A stretch of 64,000 bases of DNA from a virus: positions 19,621 through 83,620 of the IMG/VR virus record IMGVR_UViG_3300023172_003539, one strand, 5' to 3'. The notes beneath the pieces were generated by a model. It saw nothing but the letters and a program-made list of their open reading frames with translations, was not told the origin of the DNA and searched no databases. This document shows, one piece after another, positions 1 to 7,365 of this stretch (the stretch's first letter is position 1; each line of letters starts with the position of its first letter). A program made the translations under genes and the position numbers.

Positions 1-26
1 AAGAACTTTTTAAAGATTGGATAATC

Positions 27-524
27 ATGCCCCAAAGTATCAAACCATTAGGACTGATACATAAACCCGGCATCGGTCCCAATAACAGATTTGATTTTAA
101 AAACAAAGGCAACAACAAAGCCAATGAGGAAGCACCTCCGGGCAGAGAGAAGCAGGTCAAAGCACTCAAGGGCAAAGTGGACAATCCATACGCAGTCGCT
201 TGGGCTAGTTACAACAAGAGTAAGAAGAACGAAGATGCCGCAGGTGTGGGCATAATTACAAAACAAAATACCACTAAGGATGTCAAACCCGGGGACGAAT
301 ATAAAAATGTCAAGAAGTTGCACATGGAATGGCAAGAGTTTTCTGAAAATTTTGCAGATAAAAAAATTAAAGGCAAGAGCAGACCGGGTAGAGTTAAAAA
401 AGCAGGTGCCAGTTGTAAAGGTAGTGTGAGTAGTTTGAGAAGCAAAGCCAAGAAGTACGGCGGTGAAAAGGGTAAGATGTATCACTGGTGTGCCAACATG
501 AAGTCAGGTCGTAAAAAGAAATAA
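27..524 (+). CDS. Small basic virion-type protein with Cys-containing C-terminus
   Basis: I do not recognise a named family. The 165-residue product is very rich in Lys, Arg and Gly. Its C-terminal 40 residues hold two cysteines within a basic context (GASCKGSV, then YHWCANMK near the end), a style of tail that recurs in small head or DNA-associated proteins of marine T4-like phages. There is no signal peptide or membrane segment. It opens a run of small late-type genes, with the next ORF starting 12 bases after its stop. Binding of packaged DNA is a guess from charge. The first ATG is used, with no clear Shine-Dalgarno site. Confidence 0.7.
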   Translation: MPQSIKPLGLIHKPGIGPNNRFDFKNKGNNKANEEAPPGREKQVKALKGKVDNPYAVAWASYNKSKKNEDAAGVGIITKQNTTKDVKPGDEYKNVKKLHMEWQEFSENFADKKIKGKSRPGRVKKAGASCKGSVSSLRSKAKKYGGEKGKMYHWCANMKSGRKKK

Positions 525-535
525 TAAGTATCTGT

Positions 536-919
536 ATGGTTAAGCAGATCACAACTAAAAACAAACAATCTTGGGGTTATCACTACATGGTCGATTGTTC
601 AGGTTGTAATGACAACATATCAGATAAAAAACAAATTTCAATTTTTGTAAAAGAATTAATTAAAAAAATAAAAATGAAAGCTCATGGTAAACCCACTATA
701 GAATATCTTTTACCAGGCCATAAGAATGAGGGTTATAGTATGTTGCAGTTGATACACACCTCAAATCTAGCGGCACATTTTATGAGCAAAAGCAAAACTG
801 CTTATTTCGACGTTTTCAGTTGCAAAAAATTTGATACAAAAATCGTTGATTTAACTGTAAAAAAATATTTTGCTCCAAAAAAAACCAAATCAAAATTTTT
901 AACTCGACAAGCACCATGA
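536..919 (+). CDS. S-adenosylmethionine decarboxylase-like (SpeD family) protein
   Basis: The 127-residue protein matches the small bacterial/archaeal SpeD fold in length and active-site layout. Family members self-cleave at a serine to make a pyruvoyl cofactor and decarboxylate AdoMet for polyamine synthesis. Ser76, His81 and Cys96 here have the same spacing (+5, +15) as the cleavage serine, processing histidine and proton-donor cysteine of Thermotoga SpeD (63/68/83). The following segment YFDVFSC also resembles the family's AVDVFTC. The residue before the serine is Thr rather than the usual Glu, which is odd and could alter processing or substrate. Some phage SpeD homologues are known to act on arginine or ornithine instead, so the substrate is open. 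AATAAGTA, a weak late-promoter-like octamer, lies just upstream. Confidence 0.68.
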   Translation: MVKQITTKNKQSWGYHYMVDCSGCNDNISDKKQISIFVKELIKKIKMKAHGKPTIEYLLPGHKNEGYSMLQLIHTSNLAAHFMSKSKTAYFDVFSCKKFDTKIVDLTVKKYFAPKKTKSKFLTRQAP

Positions 920-1563
920 AGTACGTTTTAATTTTATCATTCAGAGCACAAATTTACAGGTACGAACCCAGAGTTAGAGTATACTTCAGAGACTCTATGA
1001 TAGATGAATTTCATGTGTCTGAACATAAATTTGATGATCCAAAAAAACCAAAAATACTTTCGTACATCGTTGAAGTACCCAAAGATCTCCAAGAAACGGA
1101 AATAAAATTAAAAATTTTAAATCATGACAACAACTGGACCAACGGATTCATGACCAAAGATACCAATATCTGGTTGGAAGATATACATTTTTTTCCTGAA
1201 CCCCAAATGGATAACCTCTATCAATTCCATTGGTTTGCCAATAAAGGAGATTCCATTCATGAAAGATTTGAAAATATGAGAGTTAAATTAAGAGGTCATA
1301 ATAATTCCGATGACAAAAACGGACTGTTTAATTTGATTGAATACGTGTCGTTTCATCGTATAGAAGGATTGCATAAGGGTGAAGAAGTTAAAGAAATAAG
1401 ACATCTTAAATTTGGAGGTAGCGGCTATTATTCTGTCAAATTATATAAAAAATATGGAATGTTGATACCTAAAAATATGAAATATCCTCGAAAATTCTGG
1501 ATTAGAAGGCCCGCATTCATACAAAAAGTGTATGAAGGTTACAAAAACTTATTCGATATCTAA
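916..1563 (+). CDS. Unknown phage protein, 215 aa
   Basis: I do not recognise the family. The start overlaps the SpeD-like gene by four bases (ATGA), so translation is probably coupled. The N-terminal half (about residues 1-95) reads as alternating beta-strand sequence with charged turns and contains NHDNNWTNGF and WLEDIHFFPEP, which has the feel of a beta-sandwich or carbohydrate-binding module. The C-terminal third is basic and aromatic. No catalytic motif, signal peptide or membrane segment is visible. The position next to late structural-type genes suggests a virion or late role, which is inference only. Confidence 0.7.
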   Translation: MKYVLILSFRAQIYRYEPRVRVYFRDSMIDEFHVSEHKFDDPKKPKILSYIVEVPKDLQETEIKLKILNHDNNWTNGFMTKDTNIWLEDIHFFPEPQMDNLYQFHWFANKGDSIHERFENMRVKLRGHNNSDDKNGLFNLIEYVSFHRIEGLHKGEEVKEIRHLKFGGSGYYSVKLYKKYGMLIPKNMKYPRKFWIRRPAFIQKVYEGYKNLFDI

Positions 1564-1570
1564 ATAAATA
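1563..1570 (+). promoter_or_regulatory. T4-like late promoter, AATAAATA
   Basis: The octamer AATAAATA differs at one position from the T4 late promoter TATAAATA. It ends 9 bases before the ATG at 1580, and the upstream gene's stop overlaps it. Confidence 0.45.
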
Positions 1571-1579
1571 CTACTAATC

Positions 1580-1834
1580 ATGAGAATCAAAGAAGTTTTA
1601 ATAAAAGAAACAGCGACAGCAGGTGCAACATCATCTGGTAATATTGCTTCTGTTGTATCTCCACATATAGCGATCGGACCCGATAGATTTAAAAAATCAT
1701 ACACAGGAACACCGGGAGTTTCGGGAACCAAGGCACCTAACCTTCCAAAAATCAAGAAACAAACTCCCAAAGATAATGCACTGGACATGACCGGTACATC
1801 CTTGTTTGGAGGACCAGGAGTGGTGAGAAGATAA
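1580..1834 (+). CDS. Small protein with capsid-targeting-like leader
   Basis: The 84-residue product has no recognisable enzyme family. It begins MRIKEVLIKE, which parallels the T4 internal-protein capsid-targeting peptide MKTYQEFIAE. Positions 8-10 (IKE) fit the I/L-x-E cleavage rule of the T4 prohead protease gp21. The remainder is rich in Gly, Thr, Ser and Pro and looks disordered. A late-promoter octamer lies 9 bases before the ATG. The inference is a small internal head protein matured by the prohead protease. The stop codon overlaps the next start (TAATG). Confidence 0.65.
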   Translation: MRIKEVLIKETATAGATSSGNIASVVSPHIAIGPDRFKKSYTGTPGVSGTKAPNLPKIKKQTPKDNALDMTGTSLFGGPGVVRR

Positions 1835-1998
1835 TGAGTGATATTTTATTGTTAAAAAAAGAATGGATATTGACTTGTCAAAATTGCGGACATGACTGTC
1901 ATTGTGGAGGATCTTGTATGCAAGACTTACACGACGGAGATATGAAACCGGTCACTATCGAATGCTGTAAACACTGTAGGCACAAAGATGAAAATTAA
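1834..1998 (+). CDS. 54-aa Cys-rich putative metal-binding protein
   Basis: The ORF starts on the A of the previous stop (TAATG) and overlaps the next start. It encodes 54 residues with eight cysteines (15, 18, 22, 24, 28, 44, 45, 48) and several histidines. Pairs such as CQNC at 15-18 and CCKHC at 44-48 look like two halves of a treble-clef or zinc-ribbon site. No family is recognised. Exact coupling on both sides and the organised cysteine spacing argue that it is a real gene. Confidence 0.6.
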   Translation: MSDILLLKKEWILTCQNCGHDCHCGGSCMQDLHDGDMKPVTIECCKHCRHKDEN

Positions 1999-2419
1999 TG
2001 AAGTCATAAACGAAGGCGCTTCCATGATGCCTTACTACAAAGATCCAAAAGACAAAGAACAGAGAATTTGGACTTTTCCAGATAAATGGCAGAATGATGA
2101 GGAGTTAGACACTCCTTATATGAGCAATGCCAGTATGAGAATTTTTTTGAACACGTTGGGATATGATCCAGATTTTGAAGACATGCCTCCTGTTCCAGCA
2201 AAAGAATTTATTGCCAGAACAACACAATGGCTTCAAAAGAATATTGGCAAACCATCACCAGAAGAGCCAACAACAGTTGACCAAAATCCAGGAGGTCCTA
2301 CAATGTACAGTGGCGGTAGGCCGGAAGGATACATGAATCAACAAGTGAAGTACCATAACGAGTTGGCAAGAAAAATAATTCAAAAATATCCAGAGGTGAC
2401 ACACTTTGGATTTAACTAA
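1988..2419 (+). CDS. Unknown protein with capsid-targeting-like leader, 143 aa
   Basis: The product starts MKINEVINE followed by Gly. It shares the M-K/R-I-x-E-V pattern with the 84-aa protein just upstream and with T4 capsid-targeting peptides. INE at 7-9 fits an I-x-E prohead-protease site, which would release a mature protein from Gly10. The middle is acidic and aromatic, and residues about 86-110 are Pro/Gly-rich (KPSPEEP, NPGGPTMYSGG). I do not recognise a family. It overlaps the Cys-rich gene by 11 bases. The likely role is as a minor internal head component, by analogy only. Confidence 0.65.
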   Translation: MKINEVINEGASMMPYYKDPKDKEQRIWTFPDKWQNDEELDTPYMSNASMRIFLNTLGYDPDFEDMPPVPAKEFIARTTQWLQKNIGKPSPEEPTTVDQNPGGPTMYSGGRPEGYMNQQVKYHNELARKIIQKYPEVTHFGFN

Positions 2420-2425
2420 TAAATA
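2418..2425 (+). promoter_or_regulatory. T4-like late promoter, AATAAATA
   Basis: AATAAATA matches 7 of 8 positions of the T4 late consensus and ends 5 bases before the ATG at 2431, predicting an essentially leaderless message. Confidence 0.5.
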
Positions 2426-2430
2426 TTGAT

Positions 2431-3771
2431 ATGAAAATAAACGAATTGAACACTCCTGTACTGCCTGACACATACGAAGCAAGTATGTTCTTGAACCAAA
2501 CTATCAGGGCAGGAAAGTATGCCATAAAAATTCATAACATGATCGACAACGACCAGGAGATGGAAAGTTGGGTGGCAAAAAAATTAGATCTAGCCAGTTC
2601 ATACATATCATCCGTAGGACACTATCTAGAAGGTCAGGAAATGTCCGAAGATGCCGGCGAAGGACACATGGCCAAGAGCCAAATGTACAAGATTGCAAAA
2701 TATTGTTTAAAAATTTCAACTTTAGTTAAACCGGGTGATGACATAGAGGCATGGGTACAAACCAAAATGAATCGTGCTGTGGATATGTTGGATGCTGTTT
2801 ACCACTATGAGGATTACCAAAGGTTGAATCCTTACAGAGAGCAATTGGAACAAAATGTATTACAAAAGCATTCACAAGTGATTCAAAAAAACATCGATGA
2901 AATCTTATCAAAAGAAACTCCAGCCGATGATATAGAGACCAAACCTGGTATGTTAAACATCTTAAAGAAAAGAGTACAAGAAGTTGAAAAGAAAATGTGT
3001 CGAGAAAAAACAGAAGCAATCAGCAAAGAAGGAATACAACAAGGTTTTGCTGTGAGATATGAACGTGATGGAAAAAGATTAGCACAGGCATACAAAAACA
3101 AAGATGATGCTAAAAAGAGGGCATCGGAATTAAAAAATACAACCGGTGTGAAAGATATCTCAATCACACAACATACATTTGCTTTCAAAGAAAACGATAT
3201 GCTAGATGAAGGCATCAAAGATTGGATGAAAAAATTAGCGGCCGCTGGAATAATTGTTGGTGCTGTTGCGGGCATGGGTTCAATCAATAATGCGATTGAT
3301 AACAGTGTACCTGCGATCCAGGCCATGAACACAGCATACGAAATGGCCGTCGATGCTGGAAATGACGATTTGGCAAAAATGATCAAAACAGATATATCAG
3401 ATGCCAAAGTTAGATTGAGCTCGGGCAAGGACTTGAATCACATAAAATACCTACAAGACAAGTATTCAAAATTCATGAGTACAGAATCGGTAAATGAATA
3501 TTCCATGGCAAAAAATAAAATTGATTTGATAAAACAAAAACAAGACAAAGAAGCATATCAAGATAAAGTACAAACGTTACAACAAATACAAAATGATCCA
3601 AATACAAATAAAGACGAATTATTAAAAAAGATGTTGGTGAAAAGAAAAGAGAAATTAGCAACCACAGGTGAATCAAAAACAGTGCTTTATACCAATAGAT
3701 TAGTGGATATGATGGGTAAAAAACTAGGAGAAACCTGGACATTTGCTTTCAAAAACAGTCTAAAATCATAA
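2431..3771 (+). CDS. Large helical internal or structural protein candidate, 446 aa
   Basis: I do not recognise a family. It begins MKINELNTP, which resembles the leaders of the two smaller upstream proteins but without an obvious I/L-x-E site. Residues about 1-220 are helical and charged. Residues about 265-285 (KKLAAAGIIVGAVAGMGSI) form the only hydrophobic stretch, probably a membrane-active or buried helix. The last third is Lys/Gln-rich coiled-coil-like sequence. The motif TFAFK occurs twice, near residue 250 and near the C-terminus, which hints at an internal duplication. Its position among late small head-type genes suggests an internal virion protein. Confidence 0.68.
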   Translation: MKINELNTPVLPDTYEASMFLNQTIRAGKYAIKIHNMIDNDQEMESWVAKKLDLASSYISSVGHYLEGQEMSEDAGEGHMAKSQMYKIAKYCLKISTLVKPGDDIEAWVQTKMNRAVDMLDAVYHYEDYQRLNPYREQLEQNVLQKHSQVIQKNIDEILSKETPADDIETKPGMLNILKKRVQEVEKKMCREKTEAISKEGIQQGFAVRYERDGKRLAQAYKNKDDAKKRASELKNTTGVKDISITQHTFAFKENDMLDEGIKDWMKKLAAAGIIVGAVAGMGSINNAIDNSVPAIQAMNTAYEMAVDAGNDDLAKMIKTDISDAKVRLSSGKDLNHIKYLQDKYSKFMSTESVNEYSMAKNKIDLIKQKQDKEAYQDKVQTLQQIQNDPNTNKDELLKKMLVKRKEKLATTGESKTVLYTNRLVDMMGKKLGETWTFAFKNSLKS

Positions 3772-3779
3772 AACAATAA

Positions 3780-3787
3780 TATAAATA
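3780..3787 (+). promoter_or_regulatory. T4-type late promoter, TATAAATA (distal copy)
   Basis: This is a perfect TATAAATA octamer, the -10 element read by the T4 gp55 late sigma factor. It lies 22 bases upstream of a second perfect copy in front of the gene at 3816. Confidence 0.7.
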
Positions 3788-3801
3788 ATAGCATAACTCA
3801 A

Positions 3802-3809
3802 TATAAATA
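3802..3809 (+). promoter_or_regulatory. T4-type late promoter, TATAAATA (proximal copy)
   Basis: This is a second perfect TATAAATA octamer. Its last base is 6 bases before the ATG at 3816, so transcription would start at or next to the start codon. Confidence 0.72.
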
Positions 3810-3815
3810 GTTCAT

Positions 3816-4844
3816 ATGGCAAAAAAACATCACAGTGATTGGTTAGATATAGTTGAAAGACTTAAGGAATTGAGCAACATATCTCCTGAACAAGAACGAC
3901 AACAACTGTTGGAAGCGGCAAAGCAAGAACCAAGAATATTAGATGACAAAGATGTGAGTTTGGCCGACATTGCTAAATTGGCCGGGATCAAGGAATACAC
4001 AGAACCAAAAGTTTCCAAAGAAGCAGAAAAATTAATAGAGTCGATTGTTAACGATCAACCGACTAAAGAATCTATAATAACAAAAGCAATAAAAGAATCA
4101 GACACCGATACTTCTATTTCAACCAAGATTAAAAAAGAAGTTACAGAAGATTCAAAGAGACTTGACAAGATTGCTGAGTTGGAGGCACAACTGGCAGAAC
4201 TAAAAGCAGAACAAAAAAATGAGCAAACTCATGATGCTGAATCTTTCAAAAAAATTATTTCTGCAGAAATTGAAGAATATATTAAAAATGCCGACGAAAA
4301 TCAATTGTCAGAACTATACAACAGCATTTCCGACAATGAAGCAGTTTACAACGAAGAACAAAAAACTATTCTAATCAAGACTGCTGAAACTAAAGAAATT
4401 ATAGCAGACGCTGAGAAAAACGAAGAAAAAGTTGTACAAGAAATCGATAACGATAAAGAGATAGAAGAGATGGAAGCAGAACCGGCAAAATGCACACACT
4501 GTGACGGAACAGGTAAACACGGAGAAGATGACTGTGAAGTGTGTGGTGGTTCAGGAATAATAAGAGAAGCAGGTTACGAAGGACAAAGTGACCCACACGC
4601 ACACGAAATTACTTTAGCAGGTGATTACAATCAAGAAAATGCTGTAAGTGACGAAGACGCTATGAGAATTCAATCAATGTTAAAAAAAGCAGGTATTGAT
4701 GCTGAAGTACATCCAAGCGAACAAGCACATAATAAAATTCATGTTCATACCATGGCAAGTAAAGACGCTGTATTAGACGTGTTAGGTGATGGCATTGACG
4801 AGCAGGTGAGTTACAAAGACGAGTTGTCCGAAAACAAAAAATAA
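3816..4844 (+). CDS. Acidic coiled-coil protein with DnaJ-like zinc motifs, 342 aa
   Basis: The protein is dominated by Glu/Lys-rich coiled coil (about residues 70-220). It then shows two DnaJ-type zinc-finger repeats: CTHCDGTG at 226-233 and CEVCGGSG at 240-247. In DnaJ proteins such CxxCxGxG repeats bind zinc and unfolded clients. Only two repeats are present instead of four, and there is no J domain, so it is not a full Hsp40. The C-terminal 90 residues contain an HAHEITLAG segment and a ferredoxin-like fold pattern. A scaffold-like or chaperone role in late assembly is plausible, given the tandem late promoters directly in front. I am sure of the gene but not of the function. Confidence 0.7.
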   Translation: MAKKHHSDWLDIVERLKELSNISPEQERQQLLEAAKQEPRILDDKDVSLADIAKLAGIKEYTEPKVSKEAEKLIESIVNDQPTKESIITKAIKESDTDTSISTKIKKEVTEDSKRLDKIAELEAQLAELKAEQKNEQTHDAESFKKIISAEIEEYIKNADENQLSELYNSISDNEAVYNEEQKTILIKTAETKEIIADAEKNEEKVVQEIDNDKEIEEMEAEPAKCTHCDGTGKHGEDDCEVCGGSGIIREAGYEGQSDPHAHEITLAGDYNQENAVSDEDAMRIQSMLKKAGIDAEVHPSEQAHNKIHVHTMASKDAVLDVLGDGIDEQVSYKDELSENKK

Positions 4845-4874
4845 AACTTTCTTCTTTTTTCATCAAATATTAGA

Positions 4875-5033
4875 ATGAAAAAAAGAAACAAAAAAACACA
4901 CAATAAAAATTATAAAGAACAAACCACATTCGATCCTAAAATACATATAAGAACGGGTAGCGGATACCACATGAAGCACAATGCTCCTGCTGGTAACATG
5001 AGTGGTTCTCAGTTGAAGCATATACTGAAATAG
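4875..5033 (+). CDS. 52-aa basic protein
   Basis: This short ORF starts at the ATG after TATTAGA and encodes 52 residues with a strongly basic N-terminus (MKKRNKKTHNKNYK) and a Gly/His-containing C-terminal half. It fills the space between two larger late genes, and its stop runs into the GATAAATA element of the next gene. No family is recognised. Codon use resembles the neighbours. There is no strong Shine-Dalgarno site, so it is less certain than longer genes. Confidence 0.5.
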   Translation: MKKRNKKTHNKNYKEQTTFDPKIHIRTGSGYHMKHNAPAGNMSGSQLKHILK

Positions 5034-5040
5034 ATAAATA
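5033..5040 (+). promoter_or_regulatory. T4-like late promoter, GATAAATA
   Basis: GATAAATA matches 7 of 8 late-promoter positions and ends 7 bases before the ATG at 5048. Confidence 0.5.
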
Positions 5041-5047
5041 TCAGTAT

Positions 5048-5842
5048 ATGAGTAATATACCAATATTTTCTTACAAACAATACCTAGACGACATGAGTCG
5101 TATGACTCAGACAGGCACCATTGATGCTGGGCAACAAGCAGAAGCACCTGTGTCCGCAGGCTCTAGAGGATTAAAAAAAACAAAAGAATTTATAAAAGAT
5201 CCAACACAAATGAAGATGGGAGAATCGATCACTATGGAAGACATGAAAAATTTAATAAACAGAATAGATGGGTTGAACGTGCCAACAAACGAGATCAACG
5301 AACTGGCGGATGACGACAAGATTGAATTCACAAAGGTGATGCTGGACATATCACAGATCAAGGACAGGGTCGAAGCACTGTCAGTGGACGAGGAAGCCAA
5401 GAAATCTGCCATACAGTCACTGACCAACGCAGAGGAGGCCCTAGTGGCCCTGGACGAAAGTGAATACGATCCATTCCCAGAAGAGGACGAGATGACGTTC
5501 GAGGACGATGATGCGTTCTTTGAAGCATTCGGTTACCTAGGCTTTCCAGAAGACGAAACGGAACTGTTCGACGCAGAATACAGAGGCAGAAAAGTACCAC
5601 TGAACAAACCCATGCGTGGTGATATTAAAAAATTCAAAGTTTATGTGAAAGATCCCAAATCTGGAAACGTGAAGAAAGTTAATTTCGGACATGGTGGAAG
5701 TTCAGCGAGGAAAGCCGGACAGAAAACCATGAAGATTAGAAAGTCTAATCCAAAGGCGAGAAAAAGTTTTAGGGCGAGACACAACTGTGCTAACCCAGGA
5801 CCGAAAACCAAAGCAAGATATTGGTCATGTAGGAAGTGGTAA
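5048..5842 (+). CDS. Virion-type protein with basic DUF5872-like C-terminus, 264 aa
   Basis: There are three visible parts. Residues 1-80 are polar. Residues about 80-178 are very acidic (FPEEDEMTFEDDDAFF). The last 85 residues are strongly basic with the pattern KKFKVYVKDPKSGNVKKVNFG, then RARHNCANPGPKTKARYWSC. That C-terminal module recurs in T4-like marine phages and some large DNA viruses, and I recall it as DUF5872. An acidic body with a basic Cys-containing tail suits a scaffold or DNA-condensing head protein. The stretch 5280-5600 is visibly richer in G and C than its surroundings. It is followed within two bases by the next small gene. Confidence 0.72.
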   Translation: MSNIPIFSYKQYLDDMSRMTQTGTIDAGQQAEAPVSAGSRGLKKTKEFIKDPTQMKMGESITMEDMKNLINRIDGLNVPTNEINELADDDKIEFTKVMLDISQIKDRVEALSVDEEAKKSAIQSLTNAEEALVALDESEYDPFPEEDEMTFEDDDAFFEAFGYLGFPEDETELFDAEYRGRKVPLNKPMRGDIKKFKVYVKDPKSGNVKKVNFGHGGSSARKAGQKTMKIRKSNPKARKSFRARHNCANPGPKTKARYWSCRKW

Positions 5843-5843
5843 T

Positions 5844-5996
5844 ATGAGAATATACGAAGTTACAGAAAAACACCTACCAGAAGAGAAACAAAAAGGCGTT
5901 GACGGCAAGGCTTGTTGGAAAGGCTACAAGAGAATGGGCACAAAGAAAAAAGGTGGCAAGACTGTAGACAACTGCGTTCCAATTAAGAAAAAATAA
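5844..5996 (+). CDS. 50-aa basic protein with CWKGYK...NCVP motif
   Basis: The start is the ATG two bases after the previous stop, giving MRIYEVTEKHLPEE followed by a basic Gly/Lys tail. The tail contains KACWKGYKRMG and NCVPIKKK, a small module I know from many marine phages and giant viruses without an assigned role. The N-terminus resembles the other M-K/R-I-x-E-V leaders nearby, and LPE at 11-13 fits an L-x-E prohead-protease site. An in-frame ATG at 5787 exists but lies inside the previous gene, so I prefer 5844. The stop overlaps the next start (TAATG). Confidence 0.65.
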   Translation: MRIYEVTEKHLPEEKQKGVDGKACWKGYKRMGTKKKGGKTVDNCVPIKKK

Positions 5997-6598
5997 TGAA
6001 ATTTATTATTATAAACGGAACACTTAAACCAAGTACAGAATCAAACACTTCAGTTGTTTGTGAAATGGTCAAAGTAGGTTTTGAAAAGTTAGGCCACGAG
6101 TGTGAAATCGTTAACATGGCAGAGTTAAACTATAAAAATACCACAGAAGATCACGACGACGACTTACGTCCGATAATCCACAAAATGATACAACCTGAAA
6201 TGAGTGGAATTATTATTGCCACACCTATTTGGTGGGGTATGTTCAGTAGTCATACACAGGCATTGATAGAAAGATTAGACTATATTGATACGTGGAGTTT
6301 GGATAACAACCATTACAAACCCATGATGGGCAAAGTGTTTGGCAGTATTGTTTCGGGAGGAGTTGATGGTTGGCAACATATCACAGGTACCTTATACAGT
6401 TTTGCATCAAACTTATCTTTGACTACACCACCTTTGTGTAATATAGAATCAGAAGCACAGGGTAGAAATAACATACTGAAGGATTCCGAAACTATCGGTA
6501 TGGTCAAAAGTTTGGTCAACAACATGATAGTCTGGGCAGAAGCCATGCAAAAAGGCGAAACTGCCAAAAAAGGTCGTCACAAAGGAAACGTAGAGTAA
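5996..6598 (+). CDS. NADPH-dependent FMN reductase / flavodoxin-fold protein
   Basis: The 200-residue protein has the FMN-reductase fold. Its first strand and phosphate loop read IIINGTLKPSTESNTS (residues 4-19), where FMN phosphate would bind. The segment IIIATPIWWGMFSSHTQALIERLD (about 73-96) is the classic second flavin loop. A third loop, GSIVSGGVDGWQH, follows. Such proteins reduce FMN or quinones with NAD(P)H in the cytoplasm, and several marine phages carry one. It is coupled to the small basic gene upstream by a one-base overlap. Substrate and physiological partner cannot be told from sequence. Confidence 0.8.
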   Translation: MKFIIINGTLKPSTESNTSVVCEMVKVGFEKLGHECEIVNMAELNYKNTTEDHDDDLRPIIHKMIQPEMSGIIIATPIWWGMFSSHTQALIERLDYIDTWSLDNNHYKPMMGKVFGSIVSGGVDGWQHITGTLYSFASNLSLTTPPLCNIESEAQGRNNILKDSETIGMVKSLVNNMIVWAEAMQKGETAKKGRHKGNVE

Positions 6599-6666
6599 TG
6601 TATAAATTAATTTTCTGGATGTTAATTATATCAACAGCGGTATATTGTGGTATCTACATTTGGTAA
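6598..6666 (+). CDS. 22-aa hydrophobic peptide (possible small membrane protein)
   Basis: This tiny ORF begins on the TAATG overlap with the flavoprotein gene and encodes 22 residues, almost all hydrophobic (MYKLIFWMLIISTAVYCGIY, then IW). It would form one transmembrane helix. The exact stop-start coupling is the main support. Length alone could be chance. Confidence 0.35.
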   Translation: MYKLIFWMLIISTAVYCGIYIW

Positions 6667-6674
6667 TATGAAAT

Positions 6675-7343
6675 ATGCAAACTCTAAAACTCATAGAAAA
6701 TAGATCTCCGTACTTTATCAAATTCGAGATACCTAATTTAGAAGACATTAAGAAACGTGTAGTGCAAAGTCTTGCAATAAAAACAGCGACTATGAAAAAA
6801 GACGACGGTAACTTGTCTAAAACATACAATCACGTTAATCTAGATCCTATAGACGGACAGAAAATAATAGATATGTTTCCATTATCTAAACTGTATAACT
6901 TTGATGCCAACAGAGTGGCGCTGTTCATAACTCCTGCTTACGGAGGAGGAGGAGTACACAAAGATGGTCCCGTCCTAGAAAAAGGCAGAGCGGGTCCACA
7001 TAATATAAGTTTCAACATACCTATCAAGATATCTGATGATAAATGTGTTACAAAATGGTACGATGATCAAACCTTTGAAAAAGAAAAAATACAGCACAGT
7101 AGATATTCTCGTAATGTATTTTTAGATTTTACCAATACTGATAAATTTGAGGCAAAGGCACAAACCATAATGGATCCCAATAATGTTCTTTTCATGACCA
7201 CTGAACAATGGCATAGTTTTTATAACAATAGTAGACACACAAGGATAGTTTTAACACTTAGATTGGCTAGACAAGAAAGAAAGAATCATTCTTTTGTTTC
7301 GATGGCGAATAACTTAATAGATAACAACTACCTGGTAAATTAA
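6675..7343 (+). CDS. 2-oxoglutarate/Fe(II) oxygenase-like protein
   Basis: The 222-residue protein shows a plausible double-stranded beta-helix iron site: His95-x-Asp97 (GVHKDGP), distal His180 (EQWHSF) and Arg190 for 2-oxoglutarate (HTRIVLTLR). Intervening strands NISFNIPI and NVLFMTTEQ fit the fold. Enzymes of this group hydroxylate proteins or small molecules using O2 and 2-oxoglutarate. The layout resembles the aspartyl/prolyl hydroxylase branch common in marine phages. The window has a second, clearer oxygenase at 56146-56823. Substrate is unknown. The fold call is from motif spacing only, and a cupin without catalysis remains possible. Confidence 0.6.
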   Translation: MQTLKLIENRSPYFIKFEIPNLEDIKKRVVQSLAIKTATMKKDDGNLSKTYNHVNLDPIDGQKIIDMFPLSKLYNFDANRVALFITPAYGGGGVHKDGPVLEKGRAGPHNISFNIPIKISDDKCVTKWYDDQTFEKEKIQHSRYSRNVFLDFTNTDKFEAKAQTIMDPNNVLFMTTEQWHSFYNNSRHTRIVLTLRLARQERKNHSFVSMANNLIDNNYLVN

Positions 7344-7345
7344 TA

Positions 7346-7365
7346 CAACCGATTATAATCAGTTG
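7346..7365. repeat. Imperfect inverted repeat overlapping a promoter
   Basis: CAACCGATTA / TAATCAGTTG form a 10-bp arm inverted repeat with one mismatch and no loop. It ends inside the -35 box of the dsbA promoter, as an operator would. Confidence 0.35.

Noticed and set aside
3234-3250. 17-base sequence ATTAGCGGCCGCTGGAA repeated at 7649-7665
   Set aside because: Both copies encode Leu-Ala-Ala-Ala-Gly in unrelated proteins and hold a palindromic AGCGGCCGCT. Two copies are too few to claim a site, and shared codon preference explains it.
2883-3428. 181-codon minus-strand frame
   Set aside because: It lies entirely opposite the 446-residue gene, has no ribosome site, and its translation looks like low-quality hydrophobic sequence.
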